A stretch of DNA of 64,000 nucleotides, taken from the NCBI GenBank assembly GCA_001939145.1, contig LSRX01000492.1:207062-271061 (forward strand), given 5' to 3'. Numbering within the stretch: position 1 is the stretch's first letter; each line of letters opens with the position of its first letter. Shown here in pieces: positions 39,007-49,598 of the stretch. Made by a program: the position numbers and the translations under genes. This DNA is from Symbiodinium microadriaticum. Lineage: Eukaryota > Sar > Dinophyceae > Suessiales > Symbiodiniaceae. The notes under the pieces were generated by a model. It was not told where the DNA came from and ran no database searches. It saw only the letters and a list, made by a program, of their open reading frames with translations.

Positions 39007-39533
39007 CTGTCAGTGTTTCGGGTTTAGGGTTGAGGGTTCCTTCAGGATTTGATATTTGAGGATTGTGGTCTACAAAAACAGGGACGTGGAAACCGTGGTT
39101 CCGTTCTTTTTTGTACGGCGACCCTGAATGACAGTTTGTGGTTGACCAATTTGAGGCGGTGACAGAGAGAGGGATGGCGAGAGAGAGCGGAGAGAGAGAC
39201 GGAAGAGCAAAGAGGGAGGAGTCTGCGCACACCCGAATTATCGAAACTCGAACCTTCACAAACTTCAGCACTAGACAGCCTTTTCGAGTGATGGAGTTTT
39301 GGACAGCAATGCGCAGCTTCTTGTTCCACCCAAAGCTTGGGGCATTATGCTTACAGAATTCTAGTTGCTGGTCTACGTTTGGATAACACAGCTTTTGCAT
39401 AACCTTCGAAACAAATGTTGGGTTTGCCAGGTAGACCGAACAAAGACACATCGGACACGCTACAAAGTGAAACCTGTTAGCTCGAAACTCGGAACTGTGA
39501 ACTCGAAAACGCCAAGGTGTGTGTATATGGGTA

Positions 39534-39633
39534 GTTTTCTATATTAGGGTCCCTTTTGGAGTCCTTTTTATAAGGCTGCCGTACTATATTGGGGGCTCAA
39601 AATGGGACCCTAATTTAGGGAACTACCCATATA
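39534..39633. mobile_element. MITE family H, copy 3, full length
   Basis: tatatgggtagttttctatattagggtccc and its mirror gggaccctaatttagggaactacccatata, exactly 100 bp including the TATA ends. Confidence 0.88.
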
Positions 39634-39799
39634 ATGTGGTTTGCTGATCCTTCGATTCAACCCTATGTATCCCGTACAGTACCGATAGCCGATAGCCCAA
39701 GAACCTCCAAATGGCGGTACCTGGGTTTGTAAAGCGACCCTGTATAAATTTCCCTATCCCGGAATCGGGTTATCGTTGCCAATCAAAAAACACCAATTC

Positions 39800-40092
39800 T
39801 TGATGTTAGTACAACCGCAATACAGTGCCTCGCTTTCGCTCCTGACTGGATTGTGCTTGGTTGTAGTACAACTTTAGTACTGGAAATGTCCCACTTGAGG
39901 TCCCGTGCCTCTGCGCCTGGGTGTAGTGCAACTTAAATACTGGAAATGCCTTGTTTGGGATCCTGGCTGGATTGGACTTGGTTGTAGTACAACTTTAGTA
40001 CTGGAAATGCCTCCTTCGTGGTCCTGGCTGGATTGTGCTGTGCTGTAGTACAGCTTTGATATTGGAAATGCCTCGTGTTGAGTTTTGGCTAC
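39800..40092. repeat. 60-61-bp tandem repeat, 4-5 units
   Basis: gtagtacaactttagtactgg recurs at 39863, 39923, 39984 and 40045 with a weaker copy before. The unit has its own small inverted repeat (agtac...gtact). Confidence 0.88.
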
Positions 40093-40099
40093 TGGTTGC

Positions 40100-40960
40100 G
40101 TTTTGCCTCAAATGTGGTGATACAGTTGTTTCTTGTCATCTTTTCCCACAGAAGATGACTGAAAAGCCAAGCAGGGACATGCCAAGACTAAACACTGAGG
40201 CTTGGGGTTATTACACAACCCGAACTGGGATCGTAACTGAAACTTCTTAAAAATAAAAATGACAGCAATAGTAACAGTAACAAAAATAATAAAAATGATA
40301 ATAAGACGAAGAAGAATAATAACACGAATCCCAGCAATAGCAATAACAACAGCAATCAAGGAAGAAACATAAAGTAATAGCACTAGCAATGAATAACCAT
40401 GAAAGCTATGGATGGAAGTGGGAGTCGAAACATTCTCCGGTCTCTCCTACTATGTACAACCAGCGTGGCACGATGGAGAGCTCTGCTTTTTAACTTTGAG
40501 GATGCTCGGTCTGGGCCGTTCCGAGGTCAGGGTAAATAAGGTCCTACCCGTGTATTTCTACAGGGATCGCTTCTTCTCAGGTTTGAACCTCGTTGAAGGG
40601 AAAGAATGCTTAGGATCCTACTGGCTTAGGCTTTATTTGCAGAGAGGTCCCCGATTCTCCGAAACTCCTATATTACAACAGGTGGATATGTGAGCGGTTT
40701 CTTTGCTGCTGCTGTGACAACAGATGTATGGCATGCTCGTGGTTATCGTGAAGGCTTATGCCGATGGGCAGGCTGCAATAGATCCTCCACCGAGAAAGGA
40801 ATTATGCACGTGTAGGATGATGATGATGATCTAGTATCGAAAAGAAAAAACACCAACAAACTCTGATAGTACTCGTATGTGCTCCTATTTTTTTGAACTT
40901 ACACCCCAATGAAGGCCTTTTAATCCCTTAATTAAGCCCAAAGAAAGAAACGTATTCTGA
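40100..40960. other. No gene resolved
   Basis: An A-rich (aat/aac) low-complexity tract at 40250-40390, then a plus-strand open stretch (40412-40693) and unassigned sequence. No splice-supported exon. Confidence 0.35.
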
Positions 40961-40964
40961 GAGT

Positions 40965-41072
40965 AGACCCTAAGCCCTAAACCCATAAACCCAAAGATCC
41001 CTAAACCCTAAACCTAAACCCTAACCCTAAACCCTAAACCCCCCCCCCCCCAAAAAAAAAAAAAAAAAAGAC
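40965..41072. repeat. CCCTAAA repeats ending in poly-C and poly-A
   Basis: Heptamers at 40970-41040, then C11-12 and A17-18. Confidence 0.9.
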
Positions 41073-41074
41073 AC

Positions 41075-41169
41075 GACAACGAAGCTGAAGGGCTGGGGGT
41101 CGTCGGCGGCTCGAGAGCCAGGATGAGAAGGAGAGGCTTTCCTACGCCCAAAGGCGAAGAGCTCAGAGG
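41075..41169 (-). CDS. Predicted exon, unknown protein
   Basis: Acceptor CCCCTAAG inside heptamer sequence, 31 codons SELFAFGRRKASPSHPGS and AADDPQPFSFVV, donor GTC|GTGTCT followed by a T-run. TTTAGGGG array upstream, CCCTAAA array downstream. Confidence 0.52.
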
Positions 41170-41280
41170 CTTAGGGGTTTAGGGGTTTAGGGGTTTAGGG
41201 CTTAGGGGTTTAAGGGTTTAGGGGTTTAGGGATTTAGGGGTTCAGGGTTTAGGGTTTAGGGGTTTCGGTTTGAGGCTTGG
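41170..41280. repeat. TTTAGGGG repeat block
   Basis: About a dozen eight-base units. Confidence 0.92.
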
Positions 41281-41887
41281 GATTTAAGGTTTCATGGTGT
41301 CATGGTTTGGGATTCAGGATCCACAAAGCTTCTAGGGCATGACCTGGGGTCTAAGTCTAGGGTTCAGGGTTCAGAGTGCACGAGAGATAAAAGGGCTGGG
41401 AAGAAGGAATCGGGACAGCTTAGAGGTTGGGTTTAGGGTTTAGGGTTTAGGGTGCATCATGGGGTCATTGCAGGTCGGGTTCTAAGGCTTGTGCATTGGT
41501 TCTGCAACAAGGTGGCTCCGGCTGTATTATACCTGTTTGGTACCGATGTGGATGTGTCACATGGTCGGACACGTTCACTGCAAGAGCCTGCCTGAGCCAC
41601 GATAAAAGCCTTGGAAGACCCTCACAAACCCCCATGAAGCCTTCATACAATCCTTTCAAGACCCTTGTACAAACTCTATGAAATGCTTCTCAAAGACCCT
41701 AGAAAGCCCTCTTAAAACGCCATTGCATGACCCTTCTGAAACCCTCTGAACGCTTCTGTAAAACCCCACAAAGCCCTCTCAAAACTGTCAAAAAGACCCT
41801 CATAACAGCCTAAACCCCTGACCCCTAACCCCTAAACCCTAAACCCTCATAAAATCTAAAACCCTAAACCCTCATGAAAAACCCTAC

Positions 41888-42002
41888 GAGCGCATCCGAA
41901 AAACCATCGAAAACACCCGGTTTCAAAGGCAAAGCGCTCGCCTCTGCGCGGAGAGCCGCCTCCACACGGCCCAAGGCAACGCAAAGGCGGCCCACAGCGC
42001 CC
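41888..42002 (-). CDS. Predicted exon, unknown protein
   Basis: Acceptor GAACTCCAG, 38 codons reading GAVGRLCVALGRVEAALRAE then ALPLKPGVFDGFSDAL, donor CTC|GTAGGG. It lies at the edge of the 233-bp array, which on the minus strand is its upstream flank. Confidence 0.55.
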
Positions 42003-43260
42003 CTGGAGTTCAGGGTTTTTGGTTTAGGGATTTGGGTTCAGGCTAAGGTTCAGGGTTTAGGCTTAGGGTGTAGGGTTTCAGGGTTTTTGGTTTAGTCATA
42101 GCCCTCCCTATCGGTTCTGCTTCAGCTTGGCTTCTGCTTCACTTGTGGGTTCTGCTTCTATTGAAGCGGAAGGATGATCGAAGTAGAACAGGTAGGGACG
42201 CCTATGATTTAGGGATTGGGATTCAGGCTAGGGTTTCGGGTTTCAGGGTTTTTGGTTTAGGGATTTGGGTTCAGGCTAAGGTTCAGGGTTTAGGCTTAGG
42301 GTGTAGGGTTTCAGGGTTTTTGGTTTAGTCATAGCCCTCCCTATCGGTTCTGCTTCAGCTTGGCTTCTGCTTCACTTGTGGGTTCTGCTTCTATTGAAGC
42401 GGAAGGATGATCGAAGTAGAACAGGTAGGGACGCCTATGATTTAGGGATTGGGATTCAGGCTAGGGTTTCGGGTTTCAGGGTTTTTGGTTTAGGGATTTG
42501 GGTTCAGGCTAAGGTTCAGGGTTTAGGCTTAGGGTGTAGGGTTTCAGGGTTTTTGGTTTAGTCATAGCCCTCCCTATCGGTTCTGCTTCAGCTTGGCTTC
42601 TGCTTCACTTGTGGGTTCTGCTTCTATTGAAGCGGAAGGATGATCGAAGTAGAACAGGTAGGGACGCCTATGATTTAGGGATTGGGATTCAGGCTAGGGT
42701 TTCGGGTTTCAGGGTTTTTGGTTTAGGGATTTGGGTTCAGGCTAAGGTTCAGGGTTTAGGCTTAGGGTGTAGGGTTTCAGGGTTTTTGGTTTAGTCATAG
42801 CCCTCCCTATCGGTTCTGCTTCAGCTTGGCTTCTGCTTCACTTGTGGGTTCTGCTTCTATTGAAGCGGAAGGATGATCGAAGTAGAACAGGTAGGGACGC
42901 CTATGATTTAGGGATTGGGATTCAGGCTAGGGTTTCGGGTTTCAGGGTTTTTGGTTTAGGGATTTGGGTTCAGGCTAAGGTTCAGGGTTTAGGCTTAGGG
43001 TGTAGGGTTTCAGGGTTTTTGGTTTAGTCATAGCCCTCCCTATCGGTTCTGCTTCAGCTTGGCTTCTGCTTCACTTGTGGGTTCTGCTTCTATTGAAGCG
43101 GAAGGATGGTCGAAGTAGAACAGGTAGGGACGCCTATGATTTAGGGATTGGGATTCAGGCTGGGTTTCGGGTTTCAGGGTTTTTGGTTTAGGGATTTGGG
43201 TTCAGGCTAGGGTTTAGGGTTTAGGGTTTAGGGTTTAGGGTTAGGGTTTAGGGTTTCAGG
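42003..43260. repeat. 233-bp tandem array, five near-identical units
   Basis: tttagtcatagccctccc recurs at 42091, 42324, 42557, 42790 and 43023, exactly 233 bp apart. Units look identical except a single base in the last (ggatggtcg against ggatgatcg, near 43108). Each has heptamer-like sequence around a core of about 100 bp that is open on the minus strand (LFYFDHPSASIEAEP). Degenerate partial units continue to about 43350. Confidence 0.97.
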
Positions 43261-43507
43261 TTTTTGGTTTAGGGATTTGGCTTCAGGCTAGGGTTTAGGG
43301 TTTAGGGTTTAGGGTTTAGGGTTAGGATTTAGGGTTTAGGGTTTCAGGGTTTTTGGTTTAGGGACTGGGGTTTAGGGTTGCTTAAGACTGTTAGGATTTA
43401 AAGGATGGTGTAGGCTTTCCATAGGGTTCCAAAAGCTTCCTGGTTTTAGGGGTTTTGTTTTGAAGGCTTTCTTTGAGGGGCTCTTTGCGCGTTTTGGTTT
43501 AAGGGCT

Positions 43508-43713
43508 TCAGTTTAGGATATTGGGGGTTTGTGGTTTCGGGTTCGGGGTGACACTTCTAGCTGGGCTTTGGGGGGTCTGTGGGTTTGCGGTGTAGAATCC
43601 CTAAGGGCCCATGTGCCCAAATAGATATACCTTGGCCTTAAAGTAGTACTTGGGGGCCAATGTATTTTCTATTTGGGTACATGGACCCTTAGGGGAATAA
43701 TGGCAGGACACAG
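43508..43713 (-). CDS. Predicted two exons split by MITE B3, unknown protein, ends in stop
   Basis: Exon 43687-43713 reads LCPAIIPLR and ends at CTA AGG|GTCCAT in the MITE arm. Exon 43508-43600 follows CCCTTAG in phase 0 and reads GFYTANPQTPQSPARSVTPN before a TGA. Intron 43601-43686 is 86 nt. The Pro/Thr-rich end is partly heptamer-derived (PNPKPQTPN), so how far real coding extends is uncertain. Confidence 0.48.
43599..43694. mobile_element. MITE family B, copy 3
   Basis: ccctaagggcccatgtgccc and its mirror gggtacatggacccttaggg, 96 bp. Confidence 0.85.
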
Positions 43714-43838
43714 CTCACAGATTCTTTTTTTAGGGCAGTGAGAAACCTTAGAAGAGCTTGCGGCACAGGGGGGGGACAAGTTTTTTTTCAGGCCTAGCTA
43801 CCAACTGAAGGCACCTCACATGCTCCTAAGCCTGCAAC

Positions 43839-43893
43839 TACGGTTGATGATATAAAACCTGCATTACCCATAATACGGATGAATATACCATTC

Positions 43894-43930
<37 letters not shown>

Positions 43931-43978
43931 TATGTAGAGGGTCCTGAAGGTAATGCAGGATTTCTATCATCAACAGTA
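43839..43978. mobile_element. MITE family A, copy 6, with a TA microsatellite in its centre
   Basis: tacggttgatgatataaaacc and ttctatcatcaacagta bound 140 bp; (ta)n at 43896-43928 occupies the loop. Confidence 0.88.
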
Positions 43979-44339
43979 TCAGCCACCAGGCAGAGGCCTA
44001 GAGGATTCCAAAGCTTCACCACACGGAAAAGGGCTGGGCTTTCGTGGATCCTTTCCGGCTGAGCTGCCATAAACCCAGAACCCTCAACACCAAGCCCAAC
44101 ATTACTACTATTACGAAACCCTGGACCGTCTAAACGACATCTGACTAAACTTACTAAACCTAGAGACTTTGCGGAGCAAAAGCCACAGACGAGGACCCTA
44201 AACCCTGAACGCTAAACCCGCAAGAAGACCCTATATAACCTTAATGCAGGAACCGGATTAAGAAACCCTGGCCCTACAAGCCCAACATACGAAGATCCAC
44301 ACAAGGAGCCCCAAGGCCCCCCCATTTCCTAGTCAGGTT

Positions 44340-44530
44340 CCAACCCTCTTGCTTTAGGGTTCAGGGCTTCGGGTTTCAGGTTCAGGGCTTCGGGTTTCAG
44401 GTTTAGGGCCTATAGGGCTTAGGGTTTAGGATTGAGGGCTTAGGGTTTCAGGGCTTCGGGTTTAGGGCTTAGGGCTTCAGGGCTTCGGGTTTAGGGCTCA
44501 GGGCTTCAGGTTTAGGGTTTAGGGCCTCAA
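44340..44530. repeat. Degenerate TTTAGGG / TTCAGGG repeats
   Basis: gggttcagggcttcgggtttag variants, about 20 units; upstream TTTAGGG-type sequence of exon 44550-44626 is on the other side. Confidence 0.85.
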
Positions 44531-44549
44531 AAAGACCCTATAGCCGAAC

Positions 44550-44626
44550 CTCAGGGCGGCCGCTGCGGCGGCTGCCGCAGGTGTCGAAGCCTCGGCGCCC
44601 TTTCCGGGTGCTCCCAGAGGAGGCTC
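44550..44626 (-). CDS. Predicted exon, alanine-rich, unknown protein
   Basis: Acceptor CCAACTCCAG, 25 codons EPPLGAPGKGAEASTPAAAA plus further Ala, donor GAG|GTTCGG. The Ala run comes from a (GCC/GCA) repeat. Confidence 0.5.
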
Positions 44627-44892
44627 CTGGAGTTGGGCTTTTAGGGCTTTTTAGTTTTTGTTTTTTTGCGTTTTTTTCTTTTTTTTAGGGCCTTTACGTT
44701 TTTGTTGTTTTGTGTTTTTCTAGGGTTTTTACGGCTTTAGGGGGGGTTTGGGGTTGCTTAGAGCTTAATTAGGGCGTCTAGGGCGTCTAGGGCTTAGGGT
44801 TTAGCGAGGTTGAGGAGGTTGGGGCTGTTAGGGTCCAGGGTTTCAGGGCAGTGCATGACCCCGTCCCTCGGGTGTAACGGCGAATTTGAGGT

Positions 44893-44941
44893 GGCGCGCG
44901 CGCGCGGGTGTGTGTGTGTGTGTGTGTGTGTGCGTGTGTGT
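44893..44941. repeat. CG/GT microsatellite
   Basis: cgcgcgcgcg followed by (gt)n. Confidence 0.92.
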
Positions 44942-45189
44942 CACAGGGTTTCTGATTTGTGATGGGGCCAGACAATCCTTATGCATCATTGATGAGCAAT
45001 GCCTTGAAGGCAAACTGTCCTATATAAGCCGCTTCCCTAATAAAGCTCAAAACAGACGAAAGCCCACGCCGTATGGTCTTTGGGCCCAAAAAGCCCTAGA
45101 ATGTGAGTCCTTGGAGCATTGAAGCCCAACTTGACCAGGCGTGTTTCGCGTAACTTAGAGAGCCTGTCAAGAGTCCGGTTGGTTGCACC

Positions 45190-45288
45190 CTATGTAGCGG
45201 CCTTAACAGTTAGAATAGCATTTTGGGGCCCGTTATCCTATATTCTTATATAACGTGGTATAGGTGGTCATGATCTAGGCTTCTATGT
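45190..45288. mobile_element. MITE family F, copy 3
   Basis: ctatgtagcggccttaacagttagaatagc and ...ctaggcttctatgtg; the right arm is diverged. Confidence 0.6.
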
Positions 45289-45294
45289 GAAACC

Positions 45295-45560
45295 TGGAAC
45301 CCTAAACCCCTAAACGGCGCTAAACCCCAAGCCCCAAACCCCTAAACAGCCCTAAACCCTACACCCCCAAACGGCCCTAAACCCTAAGCCCTAAACTCCA
45401 AAACGGCTCTAAACCCTAAACCCGAAACCCCCAAACGGCCCTAAACCCTAAACGGCCCTAAACCCTAAACCCCTAAACGGCCCTCAACCATAAACCCCCA
45501 AACGGCCCTAAGCCCTAAACCCTAGACCCCTAAACGGCCCTAAACCCTAAACCGCTTAGG
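45295..45560. repeat. Array of CCCTAAAC with inserted GG (aaacggccctaaac)
   Basis: About eight units of roughly 25-30 bp in which two or three heptamers alternate with cggccctaaac. Confidence 0.92.
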
Positions 45561-45679
45561 TCGCTATATGAAAATTTTCGATCCGAACGAAGCCCAGAAC
45601 ACGATGAAGGCTCCCAGTGTGAGTTTCGGAACAACTCCCCTGTTTAGGTTTTAGGGTGTAGGGGTTTAAGCTTTTATCA

Positions 45680-45884
45680 CTCAAGACCTGGCCCTGTTGG
45701 AGATTCCATGCTTGCCAATCTTCGACACGCTTGCGTTGCCGCTGGGTTCTCTGCTTTCCTTGCCCCCCACAACACCATCGTTCCCACTCTTCGTAGGTCC
45801 GGCCTCGCGAAGCAAAAGCACCTCCCTGCTGTCCCCCGCTTGGTGGCGGCTGCTTGTTGTCCGGGCACGGGTCGTGCACGACAA
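45680..45884 (-). CDS. Predicted exon, basic Gln/Arg-rich, unknown protein
   Basis: A minus-strand frame reads RGRTYEEWERWCCGGQGKQR then EDWQAWNLQQGQVLSDKS. The other two minus frames are also open here, so the frame choice rests on composition only. Confidence 0.38.
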
Positions 45885-46286
45885 CAGAAAATGGCGATAT
45901 CCGACACACGCACTATCGTGGAAGGACCAGTGCGTATCAGCTGCCCCCCTGCTGCGGCTGCGCTGTGACTCCCCCAGCCTCCCCCTGGGCCTTGACCTCC
46001 ATCTCCAGTAGGGGTTTAGGGTTTAGGTTTACCCCACAGTCACGAGCAATCCCCCATCTCTGGATCCCTGTTGGGGCCATATTAAAAAGGATCATTTTTT
46101 GATCCCTATTAGGGGTGTTATGATAACAAAAATGTAGGATTAAATCCAACAAAGACCCAGATCTTGCGAAACGCCTGAATCCTAAGGGCTAAGAGTGTTT
46201 AGCGTGGAGCCGTAGCTCTCGGAAACTGTCCATGTTTCAACCCAAACCTTCCCCAGTGTTCTTTCGGGTTTAGGACTATAGGACTA

Positions 46287-46364
46287 TACGGTTGATGATA
46301 GAAATCCTGCATTACCTTATTAAGGACCCTAAACTATGGGAATTATGGTATATCATCAACCGTA
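46287..46364. mobile_element. MITE family A, copy 7, internal deletion
   Basis: tacggttgatgatagaaatcc...tatatcatcaaccgta, 78 bp; the second gcaggattt arm segment is missing. Confidence 0.82.
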
Positions 46365-46609
46365 GGACTAAAGGGTTTAGGGTTTAGGGCTTCGGGTGTG
46401 GTAACGTCATAGATGCTCGCTGGTGTGTGACACCCAGGCCGCTCGCACCTGTGCGTAACAGACAGCCCACCCCAAGACCACCCGAAGTTCAAGCGTTTTA
46501 GGGTTTAGTTCTAAAGTCTTCCAGGCATCCCAGCGGGGCTTGGACATCGCCAACGGCGGTCGTTATCTTCACGGTGCCCAGGCGTAATCGAAGGGAAGCT
46601 TCAGGTTCG

Positions 46610-47045
46610 GCAGCTTTCGGCGGCGGAAATCCCAAAAATCTAAGGGGCCCTGGAAATGGCTGCCGGAAAAGGTTGCGAAATGGGCCGTTTTGCTGCTTTT
46701 GTGGGGTTCCCCTCATTTCGGCAGCTTTCGGCGGCCGGAAATCCCGAAAATCAAAGGGGCCCTGGAAATGGCTTCCGGAAAAAGAGCGAACATTGGGAAA
46801 TGGACGATTCTGCTGCTTTTGTGGGGTTCCCCTCATTTCGGCAGCCTTCGACAGCGGAAATCCAGAAAATCTAAGGGGCCCTGGAAATGGCTTCCGGAAA
46901 AGGAGCGAACATTGCGAAATGGACGATTTTGCTGCTTTTGTGAGTTCCCTTCGTTTCGGCCCTTCCGCGGCCGGAAATCCCGAAAATCCACGGGGCCCTG
47001 GAAATGGCTTCCGGAAAAGGAGCGAATATTGCGAAATGGACGGGT
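46610..47045. repeat. 112-119-bp tandem repeat, four units
   Basis: ggggccctggaaatggct recurs near 46644, 46756, 46875 and 46992. Both strands are open through it because the unit is near a multiple of three in places; I treat it as satellite-like, not a gene. Confidence 0.88.
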
Positions 47046-47125
47046 TTAGGGTTTATCCTTTATACCACTCCGTGGCAGGTGCCCGAGGAGGGCCGGCATG
47101 CATGGTGCCAGTCACCTAGCTTTAC

Positions 47126-47202
47126 CTTGGCTCCGCGTACGCGTTTTTTCGCCGCTCGCGAAGCTCGGGCCGCTTCGGGCTCCGCGTGGCGGTTGTCGAG
47201 CC
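47126..47202 (-). CDS. Predicted exon, unknown protein
   Basis: Acceptor TTCGCTGAG, 25 codons GSTTATRSPKRPELRERR and KNAYAEP, donor CCAAG|GTAAAG. Highly basic. Confidence 0.52.
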
Positions 47203-47239
47203 CTCAGCGAAGACTTTACGGTTTAGGGTTGAGGGCCTT

Positions 47240-47305
47240 TCAGATTCCCCTTCCGTCGACGCTGCAAGACTTGCTTCGGGCTGAAGCGTTGTACTCCGGG
47301 GGCCT
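47240..47305 (-). CDS. Predicted exon beside MITE D1, unknown protein
   Basis: It starts at GGGTAAG| in the arm of MITE D1 and reads APGVQRFSPKQVLQRRRKGN. The donor is not clear (a CAA|GTCTTG site lies inside). Confidence 0.4.
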   Translation of the reverse strand, partial: RPPEYNASARSKSCSVDGRGI

Positions 47306-47402
47306 TACCCATAGGCTCCTTAGTAGTTCCTTTTTGGGATTACCTTATCGAATCTTATTATAAGGCAATCTCAAAAAGGAACTACTTAGGGGCCTATGGG
47401 TA
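47306..47402. mobile_element. MITE family D, copy 1, full length
   Basis: tacccataggctccttagtagttcctttttgg and its mirror ccaaaaaggaactacttag...cctatgggta (the centre matches with one change), 97 bp with TA ends. It shows the uninterrupted form of the site into which a family A element has inserted at 52341. Confidence 0.88.
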
Positions 47403-47628
47403 GTTACTAATGTAGATTTGGGTCCTTAGTTCCTTTCATAGTGAAGTTATAAAATGAGTCCCTCGGCTTCTGGAGTATGAGTGTGGGATCTATAGAAACT
47501 AGGCTTCTTGAAACTTTCAAGTTGAAACTACTTGCACCGGGAACCAACCCGAACCCCCTAAAACCCCAAACCGAAACGCCCAAAGCAACTGAGCCCATGC
47601 CTAGAGAACATCCAGAAACAAACTAAAC

Positions 47629-47764
47629 CCGTCGTGAAGCCATGAAGCCAATCCCCGTCACAGCGGCACCTCCTCTCCAAGCGTCCATTTTTCGCTGCCC
47701 CCGCGCTGCGCCAACGCCTGGTGAAGTGCCTCGGCACAACGCCGCCTCAGCAAGTGAGAGTTTT
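47629..47764 (-). CDS. Predicted exon beside MITE K2, unknown protein
   Basis: Acceptor AACCCAG formed by the MITE K2 arm, then 45 codons including KLSLAEAALCRGTSPGVGAA and DAWRGGAAVTGIGFMASRR, donor CGG|GTTTAG. Phase 2 at the start, 0 at the end. Confidence 0.52.
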
Positions 47765-47876
47765 CTGGGTTGTTGTTAAGGGATTTTATTTAAGTTCCCA
47801 GAATGGGGATCTATAGTAAATCATATGGTTTCTGTATTATGGTAACTTAACTTAAATCCCCTTAACAAGATCCCAG
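47765..47876. mobile_element. MITE family K, copy 2
   Basis: ctgggttgttgttaaggg and ccttaacaagatcccag, 112 bp. Confidence 0.8.
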
Positions 47877-47879
47877 TTC

Positions 47880-48790
47880 AGGTGCAGGCTTTTGGGTTTA
47901 GGGCTTCGGGTTTAGGGTTTGGGGTTTCAGGCTTAAGGTTTGGCTGGATTTAGGCTTGAGGGGTGTAGGGTTAGGGGATGTAGGTTGGAGGGCCGAGGGG
48001 TTTAGGTTGTTGGGTTTAGAGCTGTTGGGCGCAGGACTTGACTTGGGGTTTGGGTTCAATGGAAGTGTGTGAATAGTTTATGGGGATGTAAATGAGGGTA
48101 AGTGTGCAGATAAACTTGTCCACCTACCTGCCTACCTATCCATCCATCCAACCTAACCCTAGGAGCCCAGATACTTGTGTATTGCGTTCCTTTTCTTTAA
48201 CCCTATATAGACCTTATACTTTACTGATACCCAAGTAACTTACTATGTAGGTAACTCGGCTCTTAGGGTAAACTGTACGCCACGAGCTCGCGTCGACGAG
48301 CCGCAATCGTGGGCCGAGGGTCTCAGGCACCACAGCCTTGCGCTCAGAGAGGCTTTGTGTGTATGGTTTTGGGTACAAACTCGAAGGGTCCATGCGCTAT
48401 AGGAATCTTTAGAATAGTACACGAGAAACCCTAGCTTGAGAGGAAGGGTATTGCTAGCCTTGCAGACCCAAAGAGTCCATGTACTATATAGGAATATTGA
48501 AAAATAATGAATAATGACCGTATATAACCAGTAACTTAAAAAGGAAGAAGAGTATTATACTGGTTACTTCAGCGTTGATCCTGCCCAAACGGTATGTAGG
48601 CCTTTAGGACCCAGGCACTGTACTCTGAAAGGTCTTTGATACCTACAGCTTGGACACTTGGAGTCCGTAGGGAAAGAGATGACGCCCTCTGAGTCAAGAA
48701 CCCTAAACCCTAAACCCCCTTAAACCCTAAGCCCTAAACCCAGAACATCCCTAAACCCTAAGACTTGCGGGTTTGCACAGGGTCCTTCAA
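47880..48790. other. No gene resolved; degenerate elements
   Basis: Heptamer-like units at 47895-48020 and 48705-48765, a MITE-like palindrome at about 48153-48270 (ctaggagcc...ggctcttag) and related fragments at 48390-48600. No exon supported. Confidence 0.4.
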
Positions 48791-48795
48791 GGCCC

Positions 48796-48902
48796 TACTG
48801 CTGATGACAGAAATCCTGCATTACCTTATAAGGACCCTAAACTCTGGGAATTCTGGTATATTCCTTATTAGGGGTAATGCAGGATTTGTATCATCAACCG
48901 TA
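48796..48902. mobile_element. MITE family A, copy 8
   Basis: tactgctgatgacagaaatcctgcattacc and its mirror ending tgtatcatcaaccgta, 107 bp. Confidence 0.87.
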
Positions 48903-48909
48903 AGGACGA

Positions 48910-49590
48910 GGGAAGTAAGGTTACCAGTAAAGTTATAATGACAATAACCCCACCTTAGAGGAGTCATAAGCCCACTCTAACCCCACTCGCCAAGTCTCCT
49001 GAGCCCCTAAGTTGGCTTAGTTGGCTTTAGAAATGCTATAGGGCTAACTATCCGGCTGACAGGCTCCTAGACGCTGAACCTGAAACCCCAAATGCCAGGC
49101 ATCGATCGCTAGAGCTACAGGATTGCCGCGGACCCCTCGGAACCCAGCTACCGATAGAGCAGGCGACTGGGTTTAGGGTTTAGGGGCGACTGTCCCTTAA
49201 CCCTTCACAAGCCTTCTAGTACTGATAGCCCAGTAACTTTCCATGTAGGTCTTTGGGGGGCGCCCATTAGGGTGCTTTCTCTCATACCCAAAAACCGCCA
49301 CCCTACCGTTGAGGAGTATCAGGGCTTTCTACTGGGACAAAACTCTGTGCAGCCGCGAAGAAACCCGTGAAAAAAAAAAAATCCTAAAGGCTGCCTTCAC
49401 AAATATGCTTCGGGGAATCCTTGTGGAGGTGCGATATCCAGGGCTTCCTAGACCCTAAACTCCTAAACCCCAACTCCTATAAACCCTAAACCCAAAACAC
49501 CCTAAACTCTTAAACCCCAAGTCCTCTACGCCTCCATGAAAACCCAACACCCCCTAAACACTAAACCCTAAACCCTAAACTCCATCAAAT
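48910..49590. other. No gene resolved; CCCTAAA repeats on the right
   Basis: Mixed sequence, then degenerate CCCTAAA units at 49455-49590 that flank exon 49599-49666. Confidence 0.45.
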
Positions 49591-49598
49591 CCCAAAAC

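Noticed and set aside
42143-43027. Four identical 61-codon plus-strand ORFs resembling a gene family
   Set aside because: They are the same frame through a 233-bp tandem repeat and translate heptamer-like sequence (FGLGIWVQ, GLGLGCRV). The repeat, not coding selection, explains them.
42003-43260. Regular direct repeats suggestive of a CRISPR array
   Set aside because: The whole 233-bp unit is identical; there are no unique spacers, and the context is eukaryotic.
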